DNA of 32,783 nucleotides from a virus: the IMG/VR virus record IMGVR_UViG_3300042450_000134, positions 1 through 32,783 of that record; one strand, written 5' to 3'. The notes beneath the pieces are model-generated. The model was not told the DNA's origin, made no database searches, and was given only the letters and a program-made list of their open reading frames with translations. Shown here piece by piece: positions 23,825 through 29,761 of the stretch; within the stretch, counting starts at the first letter, position 1, and each line of letters starts with the position of its first letter. Made by a program: the position numbers and the translations under genes.

Positions 23825-24190
23825 TTACTCCAAAAAGCGCAGTCGGTACAGAGTAGAGTTGATGAGTTCTGCAATTTCATCAACAATGTTTTGCAATTCT
23901 GTGTCTTCAGGCAATGACACTCGTGCCTCGGTTACAAACGCCTGGATGCCTTGCAGATAAGCAATTGGGTCAGTCGCGCTGTGGAATTCTTCAGGGTATT
24001 TTTTAATCTTCTCGTATTTGCCCTGAAAGTTTTCAGCAAACTTGTCAGTCAGTTCAACGATCTGCGGGTAATACTTGCCCAGCGCCTTGTGCTTGCTGTA
24101 GCTGTCAGTAGACAAATGAAGTAGATGCGTCACCGTGCTGCTGTGGAACAGCTGGGCAATGAATTCAGCAATGTCATCAATGTTTGGCAT
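23825..24190 (-). CDS. Ferritin/Dps-like protein
   Basis: 121 residues from the ATG just after the hairpin. A first helix with VTHLLHLSTDSYSKHKAL, then YYPQIVELTDKFAENFQGKY, gives the H...H...D...E pattern of Dps/ferritin-like four-helix bundles (DUF5856-like phage proteins). Candidate iron ligands are H22/H25, H34, D49 and E53. The C-terminal half is two more helices. It might store iron, protect DNA or be structural. GGA stands about 6 nt before this ATG; a TTG start 13 codons upstream would translate the hairpin and is rejected. First gene after the terminator-like hairpin. Confidence 0.7.
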   Translation of the reverse strand: MPNIDDIAEFIAQLFHSSTVTHLLHLSTDSYSKHKALGKYYPQIVELTDKFAENFQGKYEKIKKYPEEFHSATDPIAYLQGIQAFVTEARVSLPEDTELQNIVDEIAELINSTLYRLRFLE

Positions 24191-24198
24191 ATCTGTCC

Positions 24199-24219
24199 AA
24201 AAAGCGGGGGCGAACCCCC
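24199..24219 (-). terminator. Intrinsic terminator-like hairpin before the late block
   Basis: On the minus strand GGGGG-UUCG-CCCCC is followed by GC and UUUUU. The loop is UUCG, though closed by G-C rather than the extra-stable C-G pair. It sits between NinB and the ferritin-like gene, with only about 8 nt left before the next ATG. Downstream late genes therefore either depend on read-through or antitermination, or are transcribed from a promoter whose leader includes this hairpin. Confidence 0.68.
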
Positions 24220-24250
24220 AAAAGGGCAACTGCTTTGCAAATGTAGCACA

Positions 24251-24655
24251 TTACAACGTCAATCCCTTGTTTGCTGCCCAAGCGTAGAGGAACTCAATGA
24301 ACTCACTGCTCTCGCCGGTGGTGAATTTGTGGCTTTGCAGGCCAAGCTGGACAATGCGCTCCCCATCCAGACTCGGACAGACCTTGCCAATCTTGCGGTT
24401 TGTGTCGTGCGCCCACTGGTCGATAAGCAATCTTTTCCAGTCATCTGCTGTCCAGGTGCTGCCGGCCGCGGCCATTTGCTTTGCTATTTTGTCAATCATG
24501 CTGTGAAACATTGCGTTCTGTTCCACGCTCCGCTTGCTCTGCTTGATCTCAATCGTCATCCGGTGGCCTGCCATCAGCATGGATTTCAGCATCGGCCAAA
24601 CAACGGTCATCATTTCTTTGTGGGCCTGGACAGGCTCCCAGCAAGTGACTTTCAT
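24251..24655 (-). CDS. ninB: NinB recombination protein
   Basis: 134 residues with the NinB/Orf pattern. RMTIEIKQSKRSVEQNAMFH is followed by IAKQMAAAGSTWTADDWKRL, then IDQWAHDTNRKIGKV and SSEFIEFLYAWAANKGLTL. In lambda, Orf (NinB) binds single-stranded DNA and can substitute for RecFOR in loading recombinases. It forms a recombination pair with the RusA gene just upstream (4-nt overlap). Last gene before the terminator-like hairpin. Confidence 0.88.
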   Translation of the reverse strand: MKVTCWEPVQAHKEMMTVVWPMLKSMLMAGHRMTIEIKQSKRSVEQNAMFHSMIDKIAKQMAAAGSTWTADDWKRLLIDQWAHDTNRKIGKVCPSLDGERIVQLGLQSHKFTTGESSEFIEFLYAWAANKGLTL

Positions 24656-25074
24656 TCTTTTTCCTTTATCAGTACATCCACGCCAGCAGTCTCGGCATAC
24701 ACCTTTGTTGTGTGAATTTCCACCACTTGCGAGTCATCGCCGTAAACAATGCTATTCATTGCATCCATAAAAGATTTCACAACATTGTCCAAGTCTGGCT
24801 TCTTGCAAGGCCATTCAGAGCCACTTAAACACGCCTCTGCTCGCTTTTTGGGGTATGACTTAGGCACTAGTAGCCTAACGTAAATAAAAGCCTCTAGCGC
24901 CGTTTTAAGCGGTTCACTGCTTCCCATTGCTTGTAGTGCGTAAAAGCGTACTTGGTCTTCGTAGCTGCTGGTCTTGGCGTCGGTGTAGGTTTGGATGAAG
25001 TTTCCTCGTCTGGCAAACCGCGGTCGTCCTTTGCCGTGCGGCTGGCCTGGCACTGTGAACATGATTTGCATCAT
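24652..25074 (-). CDS. rusA: RusA-like Holliday junction resolvase
   Basis: 140 residues. GQPHGKGRPRFARRG near the N-terminus and KKPDLDNVVKSFMDAMN, then VYGDDSQV, are the RusA signature. The paired acidic residues (PDLDN and GDDSQV) form the metal site. It cuts four-way junctions arising in recombination or replication. The ATG one nt after the upstream stop is preferred; an in-frame ATG 10 codons earlier (25104) would overlap that gene by 29 nt and cannot be excluded. Confidence 0.88.
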   Translation of the reverse strand: MMQIMFTVPGQPHGKGRPRFARRGNFIQTYTDAKTSSYEDQVRFYALQAMGSSEPLKTALEAFIYVRLLVPKSYPKKRAEACLSGSEWPCKKPDLDNVVKSFMDAMNSIVYGDDSQVVEIHTTKVYAETAGVDVLIKEKE

Positions 25075-25075
25075 T

Positions 25076-25309
25076 TCAGCGCCTACTCGCAGCTCGTTCT
25101 GCATCTTTTTCTGCGTGTTTTCCCCAATCAGTTTCAGTTTTTATTGGCCCCACAATTTTTACTTTTTGTCTTTCAGCCGCCCTTGTCAACATAAAAGCAC
25201 ATTCTTCATCATTAGTTGATTCGAAATCACGCTCACTAAATTTGACAGAAATTACTCCGCGCCTCCCGTCTTCATGTTCTGCTTCAGCTTTAATAATCCA
25301 ATAATCCAT
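25076..25309 (-). CDS. Small charged protein, unknown
   Basis: 77 residues. It starts with a beta-like segment (DYWIIKAEAEHEDGRRGVIS), followed by a short charged helix and a basic C-terminus (AEKDAERAASRR). AAGGA lies upstream of the ATG, and spacing to its neighbours is 1 nt on both sides. It sits in the leftward early operon between small genes and rusA. Not recognised. Confidence 0.68.
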   Translation of the reverse strand: MDYWIIKAEAEHEDGRRGVISVKFSERDFESTNDEECAFMLTRAAERQKVKIVGPIKTETDWGKHAEKDAERAASRR

Positions 25310-25310
25310 T

Positions 25311-25526
25311 TTATTTTTCCTTTTGAATTTGCTTAATTCTGTCGATGATCATTAATCTCAATCCCGGAAAATCCTGATCCAGTTCTAAGAACCGTTGCAG
25401 CAGATAATCCCGTCTCCCGTCTTTCAGCGCCTGGTCGCCCCCAGCCAAGGCCATTTCCGAATAAGTCTGGATCAATGTCTCCAGTGAGTTCAAGTGCGCT
25501 TGTAATGTCGGCTTCGGTGTAGTCAT
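25311..25526 (-). CDS. Small helical protein overlapping its neighbour
   Basis: 71 residues, almost entirely helical (LQAHLNSLETLIQTYSEMAL, then YLLQRFLELDQDF, then LMIIDRIKQIQKEK), possibly coiled-coil. It shares 194 bp with the 80-codon frame at 25333-25575 in a different reading frame. Of the two, this one has the more protein-like composition across the shared part and ends 1 nt from the next gene. AGG lies very close to its ATG, so initiation may be coupled. Function unknown. Confidence 0.6.
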   Translation of the reverse strand: MTTPKPTLQAHLNSLETLIQTYSEMALAGGDQALKDGRRDYLLQRFLELDQDFPGLRLMIIDRIKQIQKEK

Positions 25527-25575
25527 GGCCTGCTCTGGTTTCGTCTAGCAGCTTATGGGCAGAAAAATAGTTCAT
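25333..25575 (-). CDS. Small protein of the AHKLLDE...ALELTGD type, overlapping frame
   Basis: 80 residues from an ATG that overlaps the preceding Cys-rich gene by 4 nt. The first ~35 residues (NYFSAHKLLDETRAGHDYT, then ITSALELTGDID) match a recurring small phage protein pattern (AH.LLD..R.G......I..AL..TGD). The remainder (Arg/Gly-rich, WGRPGAERRETG) looks like a shadow of the overlapping gene. The real product may be this whole frame or only a short protein whose end has been replaced. Function unknown. Confidence 0.5.
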   Translation of the reverse strand: MNYFSAHKLLDETRAGHDYTEADITSALELTGDIDPDLFGNGLGWGRPGAERRETGLSAATVLRTGSGFSGIEINDHRQN

Positions 25576-25784
25576 GTTTTTGCCTTCCATTCCCCGCACC
25601 AGCCATCATCAGAAACTGCTGGTTGAGCCCATGCATAAAATTCGTGAGCCTGCAATTCGTTATCAGACATATCGCCTGGTTCAAATACAAAAACCGGGGG
25701 AACTTTTCTGCATCTTCCAACATCCTCATCCATGCCATTTTCGTGTTTATAAAATTTGCAATTTTCACAGTTTTCTTCAATCAT
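25572..25784 (-). CDS. Small Cys-rich putative zinc-binding protein, paralogue
   Basis: 70 residues. CENCKFYK near the start, then GRCRKVPP and DGWCGEWKAKT near the end, reproduce the layout C..C..(F/Y)...G.CR..P......WCG of the 78-residue protein at 23416-23652. The insert between the second and third parts is longer and acidic. Most likely a small zinc-binding fold. It sits in the early leftward operon and overlaps the next gene by 4 nt. Confidence 0.72.
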   Translation of the reverse strand: MIEENCENCKFYKHENGMDEDVGRCRKVPPVFVFEPGDMSDNELQAHEFYAWAQPAVSDDGWCGEWKAKT

Positions 25785-25837
25785 GCTATTCCTTTTGTAG
25801 CTATAACGTCAATATCCATGCGGGTTAGAGGCATATT

Positions 25838-26083
25838 TCACCACTTTTCATCCGGTTGTTTGTACCAATCAGCCACAGGCTTACTCAGCGGCTGGCGATC
25901 TGCCCATTGCTTGTACGTCGATGTAGATTGATTGACAGGCTTTGCGCCCCATTGGTGATGGCTGCACTTCGGTGGCGATCCTTCCATGCGTACCGACCAC
26001 AGGTTGCCGCAGCCGTTGACACTGCATAGCAGATCACTCTTGCCTTCAGGAATGTCGTCTTTTTTAAAATTAGTTAGTGCCAT
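25838..26083 (-). CDS. Small zinc-finger-like protein next to the replication gene
   Basis: 81 residues. CSVNGCGNLWSVRMEGSPPK followed by CSHHQWG offers a C.4C...C..HH zinc-binding set, with C-terminal W/Q/P-rich residues (YKQPDEKW). Proteins of this type often accompany DUF1376 replication proteins in phages, as here (14-nt overlap). The ATG is chosen because AAGGA stands 7 nt before it; an in-frame ATG 9 codons earlier has no such signal. Function unknown; a replication accessory role is an inference. Confidence 0.68.
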   Translation of the reverse strand: MALTNFKKDDIPEGKSDLLCSVNGCGNLWSVRMEGSPPKCSHHQWGAKPVNQSTSTYKQWADRQPLSKPVADWYKQPDEKW

Positions 26084-26870
26084 GATATTTTCCTTCCACG
26101 ATTTTTGCAAAGTTGCTGGGTTTGAGGATCCATTCCAAATCAGCCGTAAACGCTCGTCCGTCTTTGCTGTTCACCTTGCCGACTAGGAACTTAGATTTTT
26201 GAATGTGTCCAAAGAAGTCATTGAACCAATCTAGCACCGCGCTTGCGCTGATCGGCTTGTCTTTGCCCAGCTCTGCCGCTACTTCCCTCCACCGTTGTCG
26301 CAGATAACCTTGCCTGGCAGCATTCCAGACTTCCACTCGGCGTAGTGTTGGCAGCTGCTGGTGATACAGGTCTATGACTGCTTGATGCTGACAGTCTGGC
26401 AACGCAGGGCCACCGTCAGGTGGACATATATCTGTATTCGTTGTTGATGATGGTGAAGATAAAGGTGAAGGTGAAGGTGAAGGTGATGTGCTATCCCCCA
26501 AGGATGCTTGGAGCATAGTCGGAGCATCTTTTTTGCCATATTTAGCAGCTGCACCAGCCAAACCACGCCTGCGGTTCACATCTTTGTTGTGGTTAGCCTT
26601 TGCCAACTCTTCGTCAACACGGTGGTGTGACCACTGCCCTGACTGCACTTCAAAGAATGCTTCAAGCATAGTCCGAGCATTGCTCCAAGCAGACGGAGAC
26701 AGTCTTGTGATCTGCGCTAAAACGCCATCGTTGTCTGGTGGTGGCCCGTTTTTCCAATAGTCCATCAGCAGCAACAGGTAGGCGCCGTGCTGTTCTGTGG
26801 TCAAACGGGAAGTTGCGCTCAGATAGTCCGCTACATAAAGCGGCATCCAAATATCGACTTTTGAACTCAT
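26070..26870 (-). CDS. DUF1376 (YdaU-type) replication protein
   Basis: 266 residues. Residues ~5-50 (DIWMPLYVADYLSATSRLTT, then HGAYLLLLMDYW) are the DUF1376 domain, a winged-helix-like module of phage replication initiators/organisers. A (Ser-Pro)n linker follows at ~120-135, then a C-terminal domain with helices (VEVWNAARQGYLRQRWREV). It probably recognises the origin and recruits the host helicase. It is the only replication-initiation candidate in the genome. The chosen ATG has an excellent SD (TGAGGT); one 14 codons upstream does not. Confidence 0.8.
   Translation of the reverse strand: MSSKVDIWMPLYVADYLSATSRLTTEQHGAYLLLLMDYWKNGPPPDNDGVLAQITRLSPSAWSNARTMLEAFFEVQSGQWSHHRVDEELAKANHNKDVNRRRGLAGAAAKYGKKDAPTMLQASLGDSTSPSPSPSPLSSPSSTTNTDICPPDGGPALPDCQHQAVIDLYHQQLPTLRRVEVWNAARQGYLRQRWREVAAELGKDKPISASAVLDWFNDFFGHIQKSKFLVGKVNSKDGRAFTADLEWILKPSNFAKIVEGKYHGTN
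26452..26487 (-). repeat. Hexanucleotide microsatellite in the replication gene
   Basis: Units of GGTGAA (TTCACC on the coding strand) repeat in tandem at 26464-26487, with one further copy at 26452. They encode an alternating Ser-Pro linker between the two domains. Six-base units keep the reading frame if slippage changes the copy number. Confidence 0.8.
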
Positions 26871-26968
26871 TGAGACCTCACATCGTTGGTCGTCATCACT
26901 GTTAAAGAACATCGGCAGGGAGGTGATGAGTCCCCTTTTCGTCCGCTAAGACTAGCCGTGCCCAAATT

Positions 26969-27124
26969 TTATCGTACAAACCACCCTGGCCGCAACAGTT
27001 TCAGCTGCCAAATCCGTGCCTCTGGGATCTCTGTCCACTGGCTGATAGCAGCATCACTGATCTCCAGCAATGCCGCCAGCTTGGCCTGGGAGCCAGCAAG
27101 AGTGATCGCCTGTTCTTTAGTCAT
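26969..27124 (-). CDS. Cro/YdaS-like small regulator
   Basis: 51 residues. The helix-turn-helix spans about 12-35: QAKLAALLE, then IS, then DAAISQWTE, with the Gly-Ser-Gln-Ala-Lys-Leu opening and IPEARIWQL following. This is the Cro/YdaS-type pattern (small HTH with a W in the recognition helix). It is the first gene of the leftward operon, and the adjacent region holds two palindromes that could be its operators. No SD is present; the ATG lies 5 nt after TACAAT, so the mRNA may be leaderless. The product is likely a transcriptional regulator that binds the nearby palindromes. Confidence 0.78.
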   Translation of the reverse strand: MTKEQAITLAGSQAKLAALLEISDAAISQWTEIPEARIWQLKLLRPGWFVR

Positions 27125-27129
27125 GCCGC

Positions 27130-27164
27130 ATTGTAAGCCAGCTTTACAGAGTTAGAGCTGTCAA
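27130..27164 (-). promoter_or_regulatory. Candidate leftward promoter of the regulator gene
   Basis: On the minus strand TACAAT (27130-27135) is preceded by an exact TTGACA (27159-27164). The spacing is 23 nt, too long for a normal sigma70 promoter. The TACAAT is the mirror image of the -10 of the rightward promoter and overlaps operator O1 in the same way. Activity probably depends on an activator or an unusual geometry. Confidence 0.45.
27134..27145. promoter_or_regulatory. Operator O1
   Basis: TAAGC-CA-GCTTT is a palindrome with one mismatch; read with wider arms, TGTAA and TTACA pair exactly around 7 nt. On the minus strand it reads AAAGCTGGCTTA and touches the leftward -10 (TACAAT). It shares 10 identical bases (AGCTGGCTTA) with O2 in inverted orientation; the O1 and O2 centres are 80 bp apart. 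Confidence 0.65.
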
Positions 27165-27176
27165 TACCTGACAAAA

Positions 27177-27192
27177 GTTAAGGGGGATTAAC
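27177..27192. promoter_or_regulatory. Palindrome between the divergent promoters
   Basis: GTTAA-6 nt-TTAAC is an exact inverted repeat between O1 and O2, next to the -35 of the rightward promoter. It does not share the AGCTGGCT core. It may bind another protein or be incidental. Confidence 0.35.
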
Positions 27193-27199
27193 AAAGTAG

Positions 27200-27229
27200 T
27201 TGACGACATGATTTAAGCTGGCTTATGAT
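27200..27229 (+). promoter_or_regulatory. Rightward early promoter
   Basis: TTGACG (27200-27205) and TATGAT (27224-27229) are separated by 18 nt; each matches consensus at 5 of 6 positions. Operator O2 fills the spacer and the first two bases of the -10. It is well placed to drive the whole plus-strand early operon; transcription would start near 27236. Confidence 0.7.
27214..27225. promoter_or_regulatory. Operator O2, perfect 12-bp palindrome
   Basis: TAAGC-TG-GCTTA is exactly palindromic and lies between -35 and -10 of the rightward early promoter, where binding would block RNA polymerase. It shares its core with O1 and O3. Confidence 0.68.
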
Positions 27230-27238
27230 GCAGTCAAT

Positions 27239-27267
27239 CCCCAACGCAATTCCGCAAGGGGTCTTTT
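27239..27267 (+). terminator. Weak attenuator-like hairpin in the early leader
   Basis: CCCC (27239-27242) pairs with GGGG (27258-27261), with a second GC pairing inside, followed by TCTTTT. It lies within the first ~30 nt expected of the rightward transcript. The stem is interrupted, so at most a partial attenuator. Confidence 0.3.
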
Positions 27268-27277
27268 AGAAAACATC

Positions 27278-27565
27278 ATGTCAAAAACATTAATCAGGAT
27301 CGGTCATTCAGCGTACAAGGGCATTAACGCTTACCGTATGTGTTTTAGCAAAGCACAGGCAATTCGCGTCTTGCGTCATCGGGGCTTGAAGCGTGATGAT
27401 GCGCGTGTTGTGGTGCAAAAAGCACTGACTCAAGGCGGCGCTTCTGCGTACTCGGGTTATGCCTGTATTGAAGTGGTCAACGAAGAGTGGGCGTTTCAGG
27501 CGGGGCATTTTTACAGCAGCTACTCTGAACTCAAGGCCAGGTGGTCTAGCGCTCCCGAGCATTAA
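27278..27565 (+). CDS. First early protein, unknown (95 residues)
   Basis: 95 residues, basic, with an N-terminal strand-rich part (TLIRIGHSAYKGINAYRM), a helical middle (KAQAIRVLRHRGLKRDDARV) and an aromatic C-terminus (NEEWAFQAGHFYSSYSELKA). It is the first gene behind the rightward promoter, so probably expressed immediately after infection, a position often held by host-takeover proteins. AGGGG lies in the leader but rather far from the ATG. Not recognised. Confidence 0.7.
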   Translation: MSKTLIRIGHSAYKGINAYRMCFSKAQAIRVLRHRGLKRDDARVVVQKALTQGGASAYSGYACIEVVNEEWAFQAGHFYSSYSELKARWSSAPEH

Positions 27566-27580
27566 TTCTCAAAACACAAC

Positions 27581-27594
27581 GGGGCTTCGGCCCC
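27581..27594 (+). promoter_or_regulatory. C(UUCG)G hairpin between early genes
   Basis: GGGGC-TTCG-GCCCC is a perfect stem with the extra-stable C(UUCG)G tetraloop, 12 nt before the next ATG, and with no U-tract after it. It could stabilise the mRNA end, weakly attenuate or insulate the next ribosome site. Confidence 0.55.
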
Positions 27595-27606
27595 TGAAAG
27601 AACACC

Positions 27607-27939
27607 ATGAAAACTCCCATCTGGACAACTGGCTACAAGCCAACCAAAGACGACTTAAAGGGTCTGTATAACCACAGCTTTGAGACTGCTGGCGGTCTTG
27701 TGCTGGACTGCTACTTAGCTTTTGAAGCAGAAGAACGTGCCACCTACGATCATCCTGGCAGTGCAGCAGCCGTTGAGTTGATCTGGGCTTTGGTTGAAGG
27801 TGTAGATATCAGCGAGGTCATCGGGGATCTGGCTGCAACCATTGAAGAAGAAGCGCTTGAGGACATGGCGGTCCAAGCTGAACATGACCAGTACGACCGT
27901 GGCCAAGAGCGCTACGAAAACCGGAGGGATGCCGAATGA
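27607..27939 (+). CDS. Acidic early protein, unknown (110 residues)
   Basis: 110 residues, strongly acidic in the middle (AFEAEERATYDHPGS, then GDLAATIEEEALEDMAVQAE) and highly helical, with a charged C-terminus (YDRGQERYENRRDAE). AAAGA stands before the ATG, and the stop overlaps the next start by 4 nt. Acidic small early proteins of this sort can mimic DNA or bind host proteins, but nothing specific supports that here. Not recognised. Confidence 0.7.
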   Translation: MKTPIWTTGYKPTKDDLKGLYNHSFETAGGLVLDCYLAFEAEERATYDHPGSAAAVELIWALVEGVDISEVIGDLAATIEEEALEDMAVQAEHDQYDRGQERYENRRDAE

Positions 27940-28205
27940 ATCACGCAATCAATTGGACGCTGGCAGCTTTGGCGGCACTGGTGCTGTCCACGGCATACCT
28001 GCTGGACGGCCCTAGCGACCACCAGGCTGCAATTGATGCGGCGGCTGATGCCAAGGCTACGCAAACAGAACAAAAGGCGCAGGCGAGGTTTGAGAAGGCT
28101 GCACAACAGATGTGCGGAGAGAACTCGGGGTGGACGCAGCTGGAAAACGGCAGTGTCCAATGTTTTACTAAACGGGGTCACAAGACCCAGAAAGTTCAGC
28201 TATGA
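27936..28205 (+). CDS. Membrane-anchored or secreted small protein
   Basis: 89 residues. Residues 5-24 form one hydrophobic segment (INWTLAALAALVLSTAYLL) preceded by few charges, probably a signal anchor. An Ala/Gln/Lys-rich helix follows, then a C-terminal portion with two Cys (MCGENSGWTQ and SVQCFTKRGH) that could form a periplasmic disulphide. GGAGG lies upstream of the ATG. It is coupled to both neighbours by ATGA overlaps. Not recognised. Confidence 0.7.
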   Translation: MNHAINWTLAALAALVLSTAYLLDGPSDHQAAIDAAADAKATQTEQKAQARFEKAAQQMCGENSGWTQLENGSVQCFTKRGHKTQKVQL

Positions 28206-28396
28206 GCATAGATCAGATTCTGGCAGGCGTCACTGACGTTGCCAACCGTGCATACGAAGGTTCACCGCCCGAGGACAGGCTAGCGTTTGAGGTTGGGATG
28301 CTGCATAGCAAGCTGAGGGAAATGTCGTACCTGCTGGCTAACGCCAATGAGCATATCAAAGAGTTGGAAATCGAACTTGCTTACGAAAGGAAATAA
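28202..28396 (+). CDS. Small helical protein (64 residues)
   Basis: 64 residues, helical, with a Glu/Leu-rich C-terminal half (LHSKLREMSYLLANANEHIK, then ELEIELAYERK) that may be a coiled coil. The ATG overlaps the previous stop by 4 nt, and the next gene starts 2 nt after its stop. No domain recognised. Confidence 0.68.
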   Translation: MSIDQILAGVTDVANRAYEGSPPEDRLAFEVGMLHSKLREMSYLLANANEHIKELEIELAYERK

Positions 28397-28398
28397 AA

Positions 28399-28587
28399 AT
28401 GACAACCATCATGCTTCACCGAATCACAACGCTCGAATTGACCGAGACAAATGCATTGACCACCAGTTCAGGCAGTTTGTTCTGGAGGCGCAAGCTGATC
28501 GTCACTGATGACAAAGGCAACAGGACTGAGATTAACTTGTTTGCCGACAGCGTAGAGCCAATGAAAATTAAGGAGATAACTGTATGA
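28399..28587 (+). CDS. Small beta-strand protein before ERF (62 residues)
   Basis: 62 residues, mostly beta strands (MLHRITTLELTETNALTT, then RRKLIVTDDKGNRTEINL, then MKIKEITV). AAAGGA precedes the ATG by about 7 nt, and the stop overlaps the ERF start by 4 nt. Similar tiny proteins stand before recombination genes in other phages. Function unknown. Confidence 0.68.
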   Translation: MTTIMLHRITTLELTETNALTTSSGSLFWRRKLIVTDDKGNRTEINLFADSVEPMKIKEITV

Positions 28588-29132
28588 AACAAATAGCCAG
28601 CGCTTTGGTCAAAGCACAGAAAGCCTTTGGGCCTGCTTTAAAGACCGCTACGAACCCGCATTTTAAGAGTCGGTATGCTGACCTTGCCGCTTGCGTTGAA
28701 GCGGTCATAGGCGGTTTAAACGATAACGGCATAGCACTCATCCAGCGCAACAGCTTGGACGATGCTGGCGTGACCGTGGAAACCGTGTTTGTGCATGAGT
28801 CTGGCGAAATGCTGGAATGCGGAAAGCTGCACGTACCCGCTGCCAAACACGATCCGCAAGGGTATGGATCTGCTCTGACGTATGCCAGGCGGTACAGTTT
28901 GATGGCGGCTTGCGGCATAGCACCTGAAGATGATGATGGCAACGCTGGCAGCAAACCAGCACCCAAGGTGACAGACGCCACCATCAAAGCACTACTGGCA
29001 GACATTGCTGATTGCTTTACGCATGAACAACTCAAAGAAGCCTTTTTCAAGGGAATCAAAACAGTGGGTGATGATGCCGACGCCCGTGATCAAATCACCA
29101 AGGCCAAAGATGCAAGGAAGGCAACACTATGA
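28584..29132 (+). CDS. ERF-family single-strand annealing protein
   Basis: 182 residues. NPHFKSRYADLAACVEAV near residues 25-45, LNDNGIALIQRN, and DPQGYGSALTYARRYSLMAA with GIAPEDDDGNA are the characteristic ERF blocks. ERF proteins anneal complementary single strands during phage recombination and genome circularisation, which a headful-packaged, terminally redundant genome needs. Typical C-terminal helical region. AAGGAG gives a strong ribosome site. It is coupled to the exonuclease gene (4-nt overlap), its usual partner. Confidence 0.9.
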   Translation: MKQIASALVKAQKAFGPALKTATNPHFKSRYADLAACVEAVIGGLNDNGIALIQRNSLDDAGVTVETVFVHESGEMLECGKLHVPAAKHDPQGYGSALTYARRYSLMAACGIAPEDDDGNAGSKPAPKVTDATIKALLADIADCFTHEQLKEAFFKGIKTVGDDADARDQITKAKDARKATL

Positions 29133-29758
29133 GCATCCTATTTCGCGCCAGCGCATTGAGCGCAATCATGACGGATGGCAAAGGCAAAGATGAATTGTCG
29201 GTTGGGGCTAAGACCTACGTTACCAAGTTGGCCAAAGAGTTCATTTACGGCTACGACGAACGGGTTAGCAGCAAGTACATGGACAAGGGCATCCAGGTTG
29301 AAGACGAATCCATTGATTTGTACAACGCCGTACATTTGACCAGCCACAGCAAAAACACCGAGCGCCGAAACAACGACTGGATTACCGGCGAGGCTGACAT
29401 TGTTGCTGATGACCGAATCATTGATATCAAATCAAGCTGGTGCCTAACCACCTTCCCCGTCCTGGCTGACCAGGGCAGAGATACTGGCTACGAATGGCAG
29501 CTACGCGCTTATATGTGGCTGTGGGACAAGCCACGCGCAGACATTGCATATTGCCTGGTCAGCACTCCCGAGGCTTTGATTGGTTGGGAGAATAAAGCGC
29601 TTCACCAGGTTGACCACATCAATCGGGAATTGCGCGTGACCATCGTTCCTTATGTCCGAGACTCGGTAATGGAAGACAAGATCAAAACCAAAGTCGAAGC
29701 GGCACGGGTCTATTACGACCAGGTTATCCAAGAAATCAGCAACCAACACACTTACTAA
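29129..29758 (+). CDS. PD-(D/E)XK exonuclease, recombination partner of ERF
   Basis: 209 residues. GEAD (Asp90), then DIKSSW with Asp99 and Lys101, form the PD-(D/E)XK catalytic core. EWQLRAYMW with Gln124 and Tyr128 is the downstream QxxxY motif of lambda-exo/YqaJ-like nucleases. It would resect duplex ends to give single strands for ERF. The position immediately after ERF with ATGA overlap matches the usual exonuclease/annealase pair. Confidence 0.82.
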   Translation: MSILFRASALSAIMTDGKGKDELSVGAKTYVTKLAKEFIYGYDERVSSKYMDKGIQVEDESIDLYNAVHLTSHSKNTERRNNDWITGEADIVADDRIIDIKSSWCLTTFPVLADQGRDTGYEWQLRAYMWLWDKPRADIAYCLVSTPEALIGWENKALHQVDHINRELRVTIVPYVRDSVMEDKIKTKVEAARVYYDQVIQEISNQHTY

Positions 29759-29761
29759 ATC

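Noticed and set aside
24191-24229. TTG start extending the ferritin-like protein through the hairpin
   Set aside because: The added codons encode the terminator stem (Phe/Trp/Pro-rich) and no SD stands before the TTG.
24125-24715. Plus-strand reading frame of 196 codons
   Set aside because: Antisense to NinB, RusA end and the ferritin-like gene; composition is a shadow.
26886-27155. Plus-strand reading frame across the regulator gene
   Set aside because: The minus strand encodes a clear Cro/YdaS-like HTH there, and the plus frame has no promoter or SD.
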